Below are positions 23,148 to 33,589 of a DNA stretch of 64,000 nucleotides, in pieces. Positions within the stretch are counted from its first letter, which is position 1. The number at the start of each line of letters is the position of its first letter. The notes under the pieces were generated by a model. It made no database searches. It was not told the origin of the DNA and saw nothing but the letters and a program-made list of their open reading frames with translations. The position numbers and the translations under genes were made by a program. The DNA is taken from the NCBI GenBank assembly GCA_033439765.1, contig JAULSN010000011.1, positions 372,001 through 436,000 of the forward strand, given 5' to 3'. This stretch comes from Lasiosphaeria ovina. Taxonomy: Eukaryota; Ascomycota; Sordariomycetes; Sordariales; Lasiosphaeriaceae.

Positions 23148-24308
23148 ATGACGTCGATATGCAACTACTCGCACCCTGAACTGCAGCTGACCGACGGGCT
23201 CGTGCCCCAGGGATCCGGGGCCCTGTTTCCCTACAACCCCGAGATGTACGAGCGCGTCTCTGGGCTGTACGGCCCGGGCACCATTTACTGCTGGCACCTG
23301 ATCATCGCCTCGTTTCTCCTCGCCGTCATCTTCCGCGCCGTGGTCTACGCCAGGGAGGGCCGCGCCGGCTTCGAGAGGGACCAAGGCGTGTCCAGCGACC
23401 TGCTCGCCGTCGTCGCCTACCCCGTATTCGCCGCGACGGACCTCACCATCCAAGGGATGCGCAACGTGCACCTCGGCAACCGCGCGCTGGCCATCTGCTG
23501 CCTGCGCTACCCGGGCGCGTCGCTCAACGACCTCGGCTACACGTTCGGCCACACGCCGCTCGACATGCGCGAGCCGATCCCACCCGACGTGCTCGACCTC
23601 GGCCAGCGCGTCGTCGACATGATGGGGCCCATCGCCGTGTGCTACACGTTCGCCTTTGTGGCGTTTGCGATCCTCGTCACGCTCGTGGTCCTCGAGAGGA
23701 ACCACGTCAAGCCCGGGCCCTGGCGGCCGAGCTCCATGTCGCTGCGGCTCGTTGTCGGCAGCTATGGCTACGTGGTGCTGGCACTCATTGTATTCCACCT
23801 GAGCGTCGGCGACCTCGTGGTCAGCTTCGTGCTTTTCCTGTACGAGGCGCTGACGCCGCTCCAGTCCGCTGTCGCTATCTGTTTGGCCTTGGTCTTCCTC
23901 GCGGCCGTCCTTGGCTCTGCCGGCGTGTTTGCCGGCGGGCTCTGGGCCCGCGACAGGAAGAAGATGGGCGAGGGCCTGGGAATGGCCGCGAAGTCCTTCT
24001 TCTGGGGCTTCCTGATTCTTACTCCCTTCCTCTTCCTGTTGTACGCCAACCCCATGCGGCCGGTCCCCGACGTCGCCGTGCGCCTCGCCGAGCGCGACCA
24101 GCTCGCCACGCTGCTCGTCGGCGTCGTCACCCTGGCGTATACTGTGTCCGAGGTTGTGAGGTATGTGTGGGAATTGCGGCAGGCGAGCTTGCGGAATGCG
24201 GGCGCACGAGACGTGCCTGGGGCCGCTGAGGGGGTTGAGCAAGTAGAGCTGTTGCCGGTTTTTCAGAGCGCAGAGTTAGGAGCAACACAGCGCCAGCAAA
24301 CATGGTAG
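23148..24308 (+). CDS. Polytopic membrane protein, family not recognised
   Basis: A single exon of 386 aa from the ATG at 23148 (MTSICNYSHPEL); an in-frame ATG at 22962 would add 62 residues of poor composition. There are about seven transmembrane segments, including WHLIIASFLLAVIFRAVV, MMGPIAVCYTFAFVAFAI, YGYVVLALIVFHLSV and FFWGFLILTPFLFLLYA, with a GYTFGHTPLDMREPIPPDVL loop between the second and third. The short C-terminus is polar. Third-position GC is very high, as in the neighbouring genes. No channel, transporter or receptor signature was found. It looks like a lineage-specific fungal integral membrane protein. Confidence 0.72.
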   Translation: MTSICNYSHPELQLTDGLVPQGSGALFPYNPEMYERVSGLYGPGTIYCWHLIIASFLLAVIFRAVVYAREGRAGFERDQGVSSDLLAVVAYPVFAATDLTIQGMRNVHLGNRALAICCLRYPGASLNDLGYTFGHTPLDMREPIPPDVLDLGQRVVDMMGPIAVCYTFAFVAFAILVTLVVLERNHVKPGPWRPSSMSLRLVVGSYGYVVLALIVFHLSVGDLVVSFVLFLYEALTPLQSAVAICLALVFLAAVLGSAGVFAGGLWARDRKKMGEGLGMAAKSFFWGFLILTPFLFLLYANPMRPVPDVAVRLAERDQLATLLVGVVTLAYTVSEVVRYVWELRQASLRNAGARDVPGAAEGVEQVELLPVFQSAELGATQRQQTW

Positions 24309-24545
24309 TTAAAAATAAATTGCATTGTATGCCAGTTATTACTATGCACCGGTACAATTTCGTCATACGCGAGACAAAGGGAATAATTACCCCCGGCCTT
24401 TTTCTAGGATTTCCTCTATCGGTCAACTTCATTTCCGCTACTGTATATCGACCCACACATTAGTATAAAGTTTCAGAGCCATTGCAACGAGATACCGCTT
24501 ATTCTGACATGTGATCCTCCTGCCCTCCCAGCTCCTCGAGCGCTT

Positions 24546-24916
24546 TAGGGCTGGATGGCTATCCCGGGCATCCTCGGTGTCCTCTTTATCGGCCGCGAGA
24601 TTGAGGACTCCTTCGGCCGCGACGTCAATGACCTGCCGCTCGAGATATTTCGCGCCCAGATCGCCGCTGATATGGACGTCATCGCTAGCCGGCCCAAGCG
24701 TAGGAATGCCGAGTGGATCGAGTCGGCCGAGAACCGCGTGCTGTGGCGCCTCTCCTAGGCGAGCTAGCACATATGGATGCACCGCGGCGAGGAGCATATC
24801 CGCGAGGCCGTCGTGTACAAGGTCGAGGCTACCTTTGATAGTCTTAAGGGCGTATATAACCGGTTCTATCCTGAGGAGAAGGTTGACGAGCACAAGACCA
24901 CCCAGGGTTATGTTTA
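24546..24916 (+). pseudogene. Bestrophin-family fragment, broken by in-frame TAG codons
   Basis: The frame from 24555 reads GREIEDSFGRDVNDLPLEIF, the conserved segment of fungal bestrophin-like (UPF0187/RFP-TM) anion-channel proteins. It stops at a TAG (24756-24758). A second TAG follows three codons later. The same frame then continues HIREAVVYKVEATF through to NRFYPEEKVDEHK and a final TAA. A further TAG lies just upstream of the ATG. The breaks all fit CAG-to-TAG changes, the expected RIP product. The N-terminal membrane part of the family is missing. Confidence 0.7.
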
Positions 24917-25104
24917 ACGTGGTTGGCTGTTTCTAGCTAGATGCCTATATTGCTGTCTACTCTTGCGGGAGTTAATGAACGCCGGTTCGAGCGGGACTGT
25001 TGATAGGTATTCCAGTTTTGGATTTGGTAAAAAGTCATTGGACTAAATTATAAGCTAGGCTAGCAGTAGTTAGAAAGAAAGAGGTTACGGCCAAAGGCTA
25101 CAAA

Positions 25105-25289
25105 TGTCAGAAACCACCAGAACTGTGGATTTGTAATAAATAGCCACAGCCGCGTATAATGACGCGTAATGGCCTGCCATCATCCACAACTATAATAGAG
25201 GCTCTCTGGCGAAGCCAGAGAACCGAAGACAAGCAAGACAATCACGCAGTTGCAATTCCTTCATTTCCAAGAGCGCAGCGCTTCTGACA
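25105..25289 (+). repeat. LTR copy 1 of the copia-like element
   Basis: 185 bp with ends TGTCAGAA..TTCTGACA, an 8-bp inverted terminal pair in the TG..CA form of LTRs. It is closely related to 33388-33571 and, in its 3' half, to 28725-28828. It contains a hairpin with arms like GGCTCTCTGGC. Confidence 0.72.
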
Positions 25290-26540
25290 ATTAAGAGTCT
25301 CATTCGCTGGTCAAGTCACAAATTCCAACAAAATGAACACCAATAATAACGACAAGATAGCCATTTCTGGCCAGTTCTGACGACTGGGAGTCGTGGAACC
25401 TGCAGTTCCAGGCCCAGGCCCAGGCCGGAAGCATCTAGAGTCAAGTTCGGGGGGTGACCCTTTTTCTCCAAGAATCTACGGCTCCAAACCCTGCGCACCA
25501 CAAGCACAAACCCCAAGCTAGCCAAAAATTACGGCCAGGGGTAGTACGGAATCTGTGGCCGGCGACGACGAAGCTGGCCCAGCTAATCAACAATCCACCC
25601 CACTGATCACTACTGCGGATCTGACAACCGATGGCTTCCGCAACGATGGCTTCCGCACCTACCAGATGGATTGGACGATTTACTAAGCTAACGATAAGAA
25701 GTACACCCAACAGATTGAAAGGGTTGAACGGCTGAATTAGTGGATTCTGAAAACTATTAGTCTACAGCTTTAGCTTACCTCCTGTGATCCAATCTAACCT
25801 ATCACTTACTGGTATAAGGCCCTGAAACAATAAGCCGGAATCAGTGACGACGAGGCTCTTCGTAACGCGCGAGAAGCTTATCCACTGGCTACGAAACCAC
25901 TACTTCGAGCCCCCGGAGACCTAATTAAATTGTTAGAATCCTGGGAGCAAGCCATTGCTACGGCACAGCTAAAAGGAGTCCCTGAGGCTCTAACCCTAAA
26001 GACGTGGTTTTACAATTTCCTGGATGTAGTGAAGCCAATCCTTGGCCACTAGGTAACATCTTACAAGCTATCAAAAACAACACCAGCACAGTTAACACTG
26101 AACTACCGTGCGGTGGCCAATGAATTTCGGGAGGAGTTGCGGCAATCGACGAAAGCCCGCATACCGGTTGGCATCCGGATAGCAAAAGGCTCGTTTGAAG
26201 CATTCTTTACAGCCAAAGAGCAACTCGGCCGACCAGCAGGACGCTCTAGATAGCGAAATCGAACCCGGTAGTAACGGGAGGAACAAAAGAATGGCCGGAA
26301 ACGACAGCGTGGCTCTGGCTCTGGAAACGGCTCTGGCAAAGGCAAAAGAAGCAAAAGATTCCCAGCCCAGCCAACCTTCCAGAGGGCGAAAGACCGAAAA
26401 ACGGGCCAAAGAAGGCACCCAGCATAGCCACTACCACATGCCCCTGTTGCGGCCAGTTCCAACGTCTAGAAAAATGCTAGTATAGTATGAGAGAAGGCAG
26501 GTACGCCTAATCAAGGTGGTCATAATGAAGGTAACAAGAA

Positions 26541-27318
26541 GAAGTGTTAGTTTTAATATATATTGATTTTAACTCCTAAAATAACTATATCTAAATAACC
26601 GTAAGAGAAAAAATTACATAATAACCATATTTAAGGTTCTTATATAACTATGTAAATATAAATAATTATCGGCCCTTAAAGTGGGCCCTTATATAAGCCC
26701 TTGAATTAAATAAGCAATTACGTAAATAAAATCCACAACCACACAACGCCTCCTATATATAGTTATTAGAACCGATCCAACTGCCACGCAACACGCCCAC
26801 TTACGACCTGGCCAATAAGAGGCCATAGTGGTGCCTATTCGAGCCAGCTGAGCGCAGACCGTATCGGGCCGCTATTTACGATCCATCTCACCGGCACGGC
26901 TGCCAACGAGGCGGCACGGCTGCCAACGAGGCGGCACGGTTGCCAACGGGGCGGCACAGTTGCCAACGGGTCTTCAAATGCGGCCAAAAACTATCAGCCG
27001 GACTATTGAATAGAGCCGAGTTCAGTTCAACAGAGTCCTTGCAAGCTGGTATAATAAGGGGATCTTTTCTCACCTTCATATTTAGAATAATGACATATTC
27101 ATCAAGACGCAACAACCAAACATAACAATTTAAACACTATTCTGCTCCACTTTTTCTGTTCTTCATTATCATCCATTTTGCCGTCCTTCACCGCCTTCGA
27201 ATCCTTCTCTAGAAAGCTCCAAACCTCAATCTTTTAATAAACCTTTCTATAACCACCATTCCTTCAACGGTTTGAAAACTAATTAATGCTCTATCAATAT
27301 AACCTCTTCAAAAAGAAG
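26541..27318 (+). mobile_element. Nested insertion, possible solo LTR
   Basis: About 775 bp interrupt a sequence that is otherwise colinear with 55166-55300. The insert begins TGTTAGTTTTAATATA and ends about CTCTTCA, TG..CA like an LTR, with similar AAGAAG/AAAAG words at the borders. It contains the 4 x 20-bp repeat and a long pyrimidine-rich stretch (27130-27260) like an LTR leader. The exact borders and target duplication are uncertain. Confidence 0.45.
26893..26972 (+). repeat. Four tandem 20-bp units
   Basis: GGCACGGCTGCCAACGAGGC and three near copies stand head to tail, with changes mainly C-to-T or A/G. GC-rich within an AT-rich insert. Confidence 0.85.
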
Positions 27319-28244
27319 GGAGAGCAATGACTGGTGATGGGGCAAGATTTCAACCTAACCCTCGCAAAGGAAGGAGGGCGATGGCTGCTACTTATATACA
27401 TGGTGGGGGGACTCAGTCCCGTGTGTACTTATGGAGGCGTGGTGCCACAGTGTGGCTCTAGTGGCTTGGCCAGCTGATGGTGGCTTGGCTAGGTGGTGGC
27501 AGGTGGTGGGCGCGTATATGGCGCGCGCGCGTTAGAGAGTGTGTGGGTTGGGGTGCTCTTTCCTTAAATGCCTAAAAAGGGGTATATCCACTACCAAAAG
27601 GAATCCAACAATGGAGTCCAAAACTAGATCCTAGAGCCTGGGTTGGCTACCTAGCTGGTTATAGTTTGACAAGCATTTACAGGATTTGGAATCCACTGGC
27701 CAATAAGGTGATCAGCACTAGGGACGTCATTTTCAACGAAGAAGAGCTTTTCAGTGGCAATATCGAGGCCCTGAAGGCCGACTATTTACGTGTACGGCTG
27801 AATGAACTACAACAGCTCCTCTCCACTATGGAAGAGCCAGATTCAGAACATCTACCACCCTCTATAATATAGGAAGACGAAGGAGTCTATTTTGCTTAAG
27901 AAGAGCCTAAAAAAAAGCCTGAAGAAGAGCTTGAGGAAGAAAAGGCCCAGCCGGAAGAATTTCCAAATACGTGCTCTACATTTGAGCCGTACCCAACACC
28001 ATCTTTATCCCCGGAAGCAGCACTACTAGCTAGATCAATCCAACAAACCACAGCCACAGTCATAGACACAGCCAACACTGCGGATTTCAAGCCCTAATTA
28101 GATGGTTACATTCGCTATAGGCCGACTGTTACAATCTATTGAAATTTAGGAAGGCGAAGCCATTACAAAGGCTACGATTCAACGGCTAGCTAGACGGCCA
28201 AATAGCCTTCAAACGCTCCATAGCAAAAATATACCCCCTTTGCC

Positions 28245-28446
28245 GAAATCACACCACCAACTAGAACATCACCTTTTCGGCCCTCAGTTTCTAGAGGCTG
28301 AAGAAGATCATCTTTAGAGAAGTGAGCAACAAAACGATCAAATTGGAAATCACACCACCAACTAGAACATCACCTTTTCGGCCCTCAGTTTCTAGAGGCT
28401 GAAGAAGATCATCTTTAGAGAAGTGAGCAACAAAACGATCAAATTG
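28245..28446 (+). repeat. Exact 101-bp tandem duplication
   Basis: 28245-28345 is repeated base for base at 28346-28446 (the unit starts GAAATCACACCACC and ends CAAATTG). It lies inside the copia relic. The identity of the copies indicates a recent duplication, or an assembly slip. Confidence 0.88.
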
Positions 28447-28570
28447 AATACACACCTTCAAGCAGTATGACGGCCCACGGCTTGACCAAAGCCCTGAATT
28501 TTCCACTCCACCAACGGTTCCTCCAGCAAATAGGGGTCACAGAGCTAAAAGGTCCAGATCAGAAAGAAGG

Positions 28571-28828
28571 GGGTTCTGGCCTCTGGCCAGAACCCATGGA
28601 GGTGTGGATAATAGAGCTGAATGGAACTCAGCTAAGCTGAGCATCCGAGCTGAAAGGAGCCTAGGGGAGCTAAACTGACGTAGTCAGTTCAGCTGGTGTG
28701 AGCCACCATTTGCTACCAACTTTGCTACCATTCACAACTATAATAATGGGCTCTCTGGCTTTGCCAGAGAGCCACGAACAGGCAATACAATCACACCGTT
28801 GAAACCAAGAGTGCCGTGTTTTCTGACA
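28571..28828 (+). repeat. LTR copy 2 region, with two hairpins
   Basis: The right end GTTTTCTGACA and the hairpin GGCTCTCTGGC-TTT-GCCAGAGAGCC (about 28750-28774) match the 3' half of the LTR at 25105. A second hairpin, GGGTTCTGGCC-TCT-GGCCAGAACCC, lies at 28571-28595. The 5' part has diverged or belongs to another element. Confidence 0.5.
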
Positions 28829-29425
28829 TCGTCAACTTACAACAGCAGCAGATTGGCTGTTCTATGGACTAGTTCTGCAAGCGGGTTACGGGCCAACCGG
28901 AAGGTACAGCTTGTAGCCAAGAAGAAGAGGAAGCCGTAGAGGAAGGAAATTCAAGAGCTCTAATTCTGGACTCTTTGATGCAGTTTGACAGACAATACAA
29001 GCCCACCTTCACTAAAATGATCCTTTTTTATATGGTTGTGAATGTGTAAAACACTTAACAAAAAAAAAAAAAAGGCTGGCCTGCCGGCATACGATATGGG
29101 CGAATATTGTTCGTTGGTGACCAGCGCTGAGGGCATGGCCGATTTTTAGCGCTAATGCATCAATAAGCGGCTGACCAAGCCACCAACGGCCGGGTGTAGA
29201 TATCCTATTTGATATCGCCGCCACCAAAACCGTTGTAGCTCTAACACCGTGCGCACGAAGAGAACGTCCATCTGCCATCTGCACCTGCACTATGAACACC
29301 GATAAGGCAGCCCATTGTTTGTCCATTCCTTCTCTACCCGCAGGCATTGGAATGACTGAAACCCTTTATCCCGGTTGTAACCGACACAATGGACCAGCTG
29401 TCCCAGACCGCAAACAACCCGGTCC

Positions 29426-30552
29426 TCAGGTCTTGGATTCGATTGTGAAGGCGACGGTGACGGAGCCGATGATGAGAGTCGACTTATCCGCCACGTAGAT
29501 CTGGATCGAGGCGTTGCCAGCCTTGAGGGGCTTGAATTCGAGCTTGCCGTTCACGAATGTGTCGTTCATGTGCTTCAGCACCTCTTGGCCGGCGATGTAC
29601 TTGATGAAGACGACCTCATGCAGTGTGTCAACTGACACGAGCTCGACCTCGGGGTACGGCAAGGTCAAAGCTTTGCACTTGATGGGCCCGGGCTTTTTCA
29701 ACTCCGGCTTGGGCGTGATGCTATGCGACGCTGCGTCGTACTTGACAAGGTGGTCCTCGAGTTTCTTGGAGAAATTCACGAGGTATTCTCTAGCCGTTGG
29801 ATGGGTAGCAGAGGCCGTGGGCGCTCCCCGGTTGGTGTTGTTGCCCGCGGAGATCTCGGAAGCATCAGGCTTCCCGAGAACGTGGCTGGTATTTTGCGGC
29901 TTGGGTTTTGGCTGATCTCTACTCTCTTGGGCAACTAGGTATTCGGAAAGACCAAATGTGGACACCAAATGTTAGCTAAAAGCATCCATGGGTCAGGTGG
30001 CACGGAGTACTGCCTACGCTTGGGCGCCTGAGCCGGCGTAGGCTGGGCGTGGACCGTGACCATGATAGAGTTGTGATGCCACATGATGGTACCTGCCTTC
30101 TGAAGCGCGAGCTGGCCGAGAGCCGGGGTTGGTTTGGTCCACTGCGACAGGTCGCCCTGGAAAGTTTCTAATGCTGTGCGAAAGGCGGCTTCGGCAACGT
30201 CGTTGGTCGTGGCGTGCAGAATGTCGACAGCGACGTCGCTCTCCCCACCACGGATCATGTACGACACAGACATGCCGCTAGGCGTCAGAAAACCACTGTG
30301 AGTTGGCTCCAACGTCGGCCTTTTTGATGCCTCGGTAATGGTACCCTGGGCCAGAGATATCATGGTGTCGGCGTCTAGCTTTGCCGTGCTCTTCTTTCCG
30401 TTTGAGGCATGACCCGTCTTAGCCTTGGCTAAGACCTCTTCCAGCGTGACTGGTGTTGGCGGGTCCTCTACCGATTTCTGCCGCGTAGGCAGAGCCGTCT
30501 CCTTCAGCTGCGCTGCCTGCGCATTTTGGATGGGGGGCTCAATGTGCGGCAT
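29426..30552 (-). CDS. Hypothetical protein, no recognised domain
   Basis: Two minus-strand exons, 30552-30018 and 29934-29426, are joined by an 83-bp phase-1 intron (GTAGGC..CCTAG) that contains an AGCTAAC branch-like word. This gives 347 aa with no stop, and total length divides by three. The N-terminal half is rich in Thr, Pro and Ala and includes MIRGGESDVAVDILHATTNDV. The C-terminal half includes YLVNFSKKLEDHLVKYDAAS and ends in beta-strand-like Val/Ile/Thr sequence (YVADKSTLIIGSVTVAF). I recognise no family. Third-position bias is weaker than in the core genes. It lies among repeat relics and could be a lineage-specific gene in decay. Confidence 0.5.
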
Positions 30553-30959
30553 GATGGGCTGGTGCGCAGGCCTGGTCTGGGTCTACTTCTTGTCCTTGAG
30601 CGGTGAAGGCTGAAGTAGGAAAATCTTTCGCGTTTCGAGGCCGGTGGTAGTTTGAAGGCGAGGCTGCTGATGATGGCTGGCGGAGGTGATGGTCGTGGCA
30701 TCGATCCGGGGCTGCGTATTACAATATATATACCGAAATATACGTTTTTGATGTACCAAAATAGTGGGCTTGAGATTGTCGCTGCTCTGACTCGTCAAAG
30801 ACTTCGGATCACGTGGGTGGAGATGTGTCGCAGAGACCCAACAGAGTTGAAAGGCTGCCTAAAACGTCTCAGCTAGATGTTTCAGGCGGATAACTGTGAG
30901 CGGCGCGCAGACCATTTGGTCGCAGAGTGGCGTGGTTAGCCGCGCGAGGCACGACGCTA

Positions 30960-31090
30960 GACGAGGAAAATGCGAGGAGGATGGAAGGAATGACGCGCGG
31001 TAAGGCGCGATGACGTTAAATGAAGGAAGACGAGGAAAATGCGAGGAGGATGGGGAGGAATGACGCTCGGTAAGGCGCGATGACGCTAAA
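30960..31090 (+). repeat. Two tandem copies of a 69-bp unit
   Basis: GACGAGGAAAATGCGAGGAGG starts both copies, at 30960 and 31029. They differ at several positions. A 25-bp perfect hairpin, CTAGCCCGGCC-AAC-GGCCGGGCTAG, stands nearby at 31257-31281. Confidence 0.75.
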
Positions 31091-31590
31091 ACGGATAGCG
31101 TTGAGAACCAATCTCGCATCCCACCCTACACGTCTAGACGCCTCCCTCAGAATGCAATCCTCTGTATCGGTGAGGTTTCTGATTCATCTTATTTCCCTGT
31201 GGCCGAAGTTACGTCGAAGAGCAAGAAGCACTTTTGAAACCAAGGCTGAGTGAGGGCTAGCCCGGCCAACGGCCGGGCTAGGCGCTATGCCACATAATTA
31301 TTCATTTCGAGACGAATTCGTTTAAATGAGATTGTTGGTGCTTGGCGCCCATGAGCAAGCCTACCTAGCTAAGATACATATATATATATATAACTCAACC
31401 CCTAAGCCAACTCCCCAAGCTGTCTGTTCAAACCCAAACGAAACCTCAGACCCAAGCCTCAGCCCTAAGTCCCCCCGGAACCTCCCCCCCCTAATTTGCG
31501 ATTTCACTATTCTATCATTCAATCGCTGTCTTTGCCACCTTAGGTTATCTCTTGCAGTGGTGCTTTTACACTTTGTTACCAACCAAAGCC

Positions 31591-32958
31591 ATGTCTTTAC
31601 CGGTTATTACTCGGATCAGACGGGTCGAATCCGAGCATGATTTGGACTTGCGTGAGCGCTTTGGTAAAAATAAGAGATGGACGCTCCCTGATGACCAGAC
31701 AATTTGGTCCGGCAGGCGGGAAAAAAACTATCCCGCCATCTTCCTCTGGAACAAGAACGATATACCGCTCATAGTCACGGGAGAGTTTGCCTTCCCGATC
31801 ACTCACGACAAGACGAGCTATCGTCTTAGGGGTACCCTAGGGTCCTTTAGCATCTACAGCTCCCCGATCTCCATCAAGGGAACTGGGTCCGCCCTCGAAT
31901 TCACCGCCACCGGCTTTTCAAATATAGGCGCGGCCATCGACTCGCCGTTCAAAGTTCAGGGAGATTGGTTATGGACCGTGTTGGATGACGCTATGACTAC
32001 TAATATATCTTCCAGGGCTGGCAAGGTTCCCCTTGAGCTTTACTTTTCGCTTGGCGACGATGCCACCGCCTACGGACACCCCAGAGTTTTCTTCCTGGAG
32101 CTGGTCCGCATCTCATTTCCTACGTACGAGTCTATAGCTGGCAAGGCGTGGGCTGCCGTCGAGGAAGACGTCATCTTCGGCGTCGTTACCGGGCTATGGA
32201 ATCTTGGTAGCATCTACACCAGCGACCGCCCATTGTATTACGACTCCCGCTGGACCAAGGGAGGCGTAGCCAAGCACCTCCGCCACGGCTCGCTCAATCT
32301 TGAGTCCATCTTTCTGAAGAGACAGCGTTGCGTTAACTGCTTCGACCTTGCCGCCCTGGCCATGGTAACTCTCCAGTCTCTAGGCAAAAGACCCGGAAAC
32401 CCACGTCCTGTGAGCTCCTCGATAAGCCCCCCCCCCTTAACGAGGACGTGCAGCTTCAACTAACCACACTTGTCACAGGTTCGCGTCGTCAGAGGGCTGA
32501 GGCTGACTACTGACGAGCCGTGGGGTTATATCCATATGGGACCCCTATTTGGATGGGAGGGTACCATGGCCCATAGGTGCAACAACCCTTTCTGGCAGCA
32601 CCGGATCGAGCACATGAGTATAAGCATCGACGCGCAGCCCACGGTAGCCCCGCTTGATCCTCTTCGGACCTACTTTGATCGTCATTGTTACTGCGTCTAT
32701 CGTGCAGCTCGGTCCAACTCCGAGCGCGTCGTGGACATTTGCCATGCCAATATCGACGCCACGACGGGCGATACCCTGCTCATTTCCGGCGGTGAAACCA
32801 TTTCCGAATTCCGAGACGTGTGCATAGATCGGGGCTACACCAACCTTTTTTCCCGGCCTCTGATAACTAAACGTATATTTCTCACTCTCCCCCTAGATTG
32901 CAGGTGCCTCTTTCTAGCAACTGCTGACCTTGCCAAAAATTTACAGCGGCCGTTATAA
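31591..32958 (+). CDS. Putative transglutaminase-like (papain-fold) protein
   Basis: Two exons, 31591-32409 and 32479-32958, with a 69-bp phase-0 intron (GTGAGC..CACAG and a CTAAC word), give 432 aa. The first 250 residues are beta-rich and carry no known motif. Around residue 250 a Cys stands at the start of a helix (VNCFDLAALAMVTLQSLG), then comes a strand (VRVVRGLRL), then VVDICHANIDATTG with a possible catalytic His and Asp. A Cys-helix, strand, His, Asp order is that of transglutaminase-like and related papain folds; this is inference from motif order only. It could instead be an inactive relative. The 3' end is uncertain because the last 30 residues look poor and another intron may exist after about 32860. 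Confidence 0.5.
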
Positions 32959-33387
32959 ACTCGGTTATTGCCTAAGCCGTCGGATTCGACATTACCAAGG
33001 AACTGACTTCCGATGTTGTCACGAACATACACAGAGACAAGTTACCTTGCTTAGCTTATTTTGTCCTGGGATATATTTATAGAGTAGGAGACGAGGACCT
33101 CGTGAATTAGACATGCTAGTCGATACCCGAGCTTGGAGAGTAAAAGGTTAGTTTAATGCCTTTAAAAATAGGAAAGTAGGTAGCTTTAACTCGTGCGGCG
33201 CCCCATCTCTCTACAATCGCTCGTGGTCCTTCGAACTCTCTGCGCGCTGCGGGCTTCTTGACCGTTTCGGGGCAGTGTCTAAACACATAAACACACGATC
33301 CAACCACGGCGCCTTCAGAGCACCGAAAGCTAGTCGCGCCGGAAGCCTACAAGCTATAGAGGGCCGCTGGGCTGCCAATGTAGCTAC

Positions 33388-33571
33388 TGTCAGAAAACAA
33401 AGGTCTGGAAACCACCAGAACTGTGGATTCGTAATAAGGAGCCACAGCCGCGTATACAGACGCGCAATGGCTTGTCACCACCCACAACTAAACGAAGCCA
33501 GAGAGCCTCGAGAAGGAATACAATCACACAGTTGCAATTCCATCATTTCCAAGAGTGCAGTGCTTCTGACA
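33388..33571 (+). repeat. Solo LTR (copy 3) of the copia-like family
   Basis: 184 bp with ends TGTCAGAA..CTTCTGACA, about 80 percent similar by eye to 25105-25289 and in the same orientation. It has a small extra piece near the 5' end and a deletion in the hairpin region. No coding sequence is attached and no clear 5-bp target duplication was found. Confidence 0.7.
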
Positions 33572-33589
33572 GAGGATGCGGTGTATTTA

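Larger units (their letters stand above)
25290..28570 (+). mobile_element. Degenerate Ty1/copia retrotransposon interior
   Basis: After LTR copy 1 a gag-like region follows with stops (about 25333-26480). It includes TLKTWFYNFLDVVKPILG, a basic Gly/Ser-rich stretch and a CPCCGQF Cys cluster. A pol fragment at about 27615-27872 reads RAWVGYLAGY..YRIWNPLANKVISTRDVIFNE, the standard segment following the copia integrase core. Reverse transcriptase and RNase H were not found, so the element is deleted as well as mutated. Two further insertions or duplications lie within it (26541-27318 and 28245-28446). Nothing here could be functional. Confidence 0.7.

Noticed and set aside
23100..24242. 380-codon minus-strand frame over the membrane protein gene
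   Set aside because: Shadow: a His/Glu/Arg-rich, motif-free product, while the plus frame has regular membrane helices.
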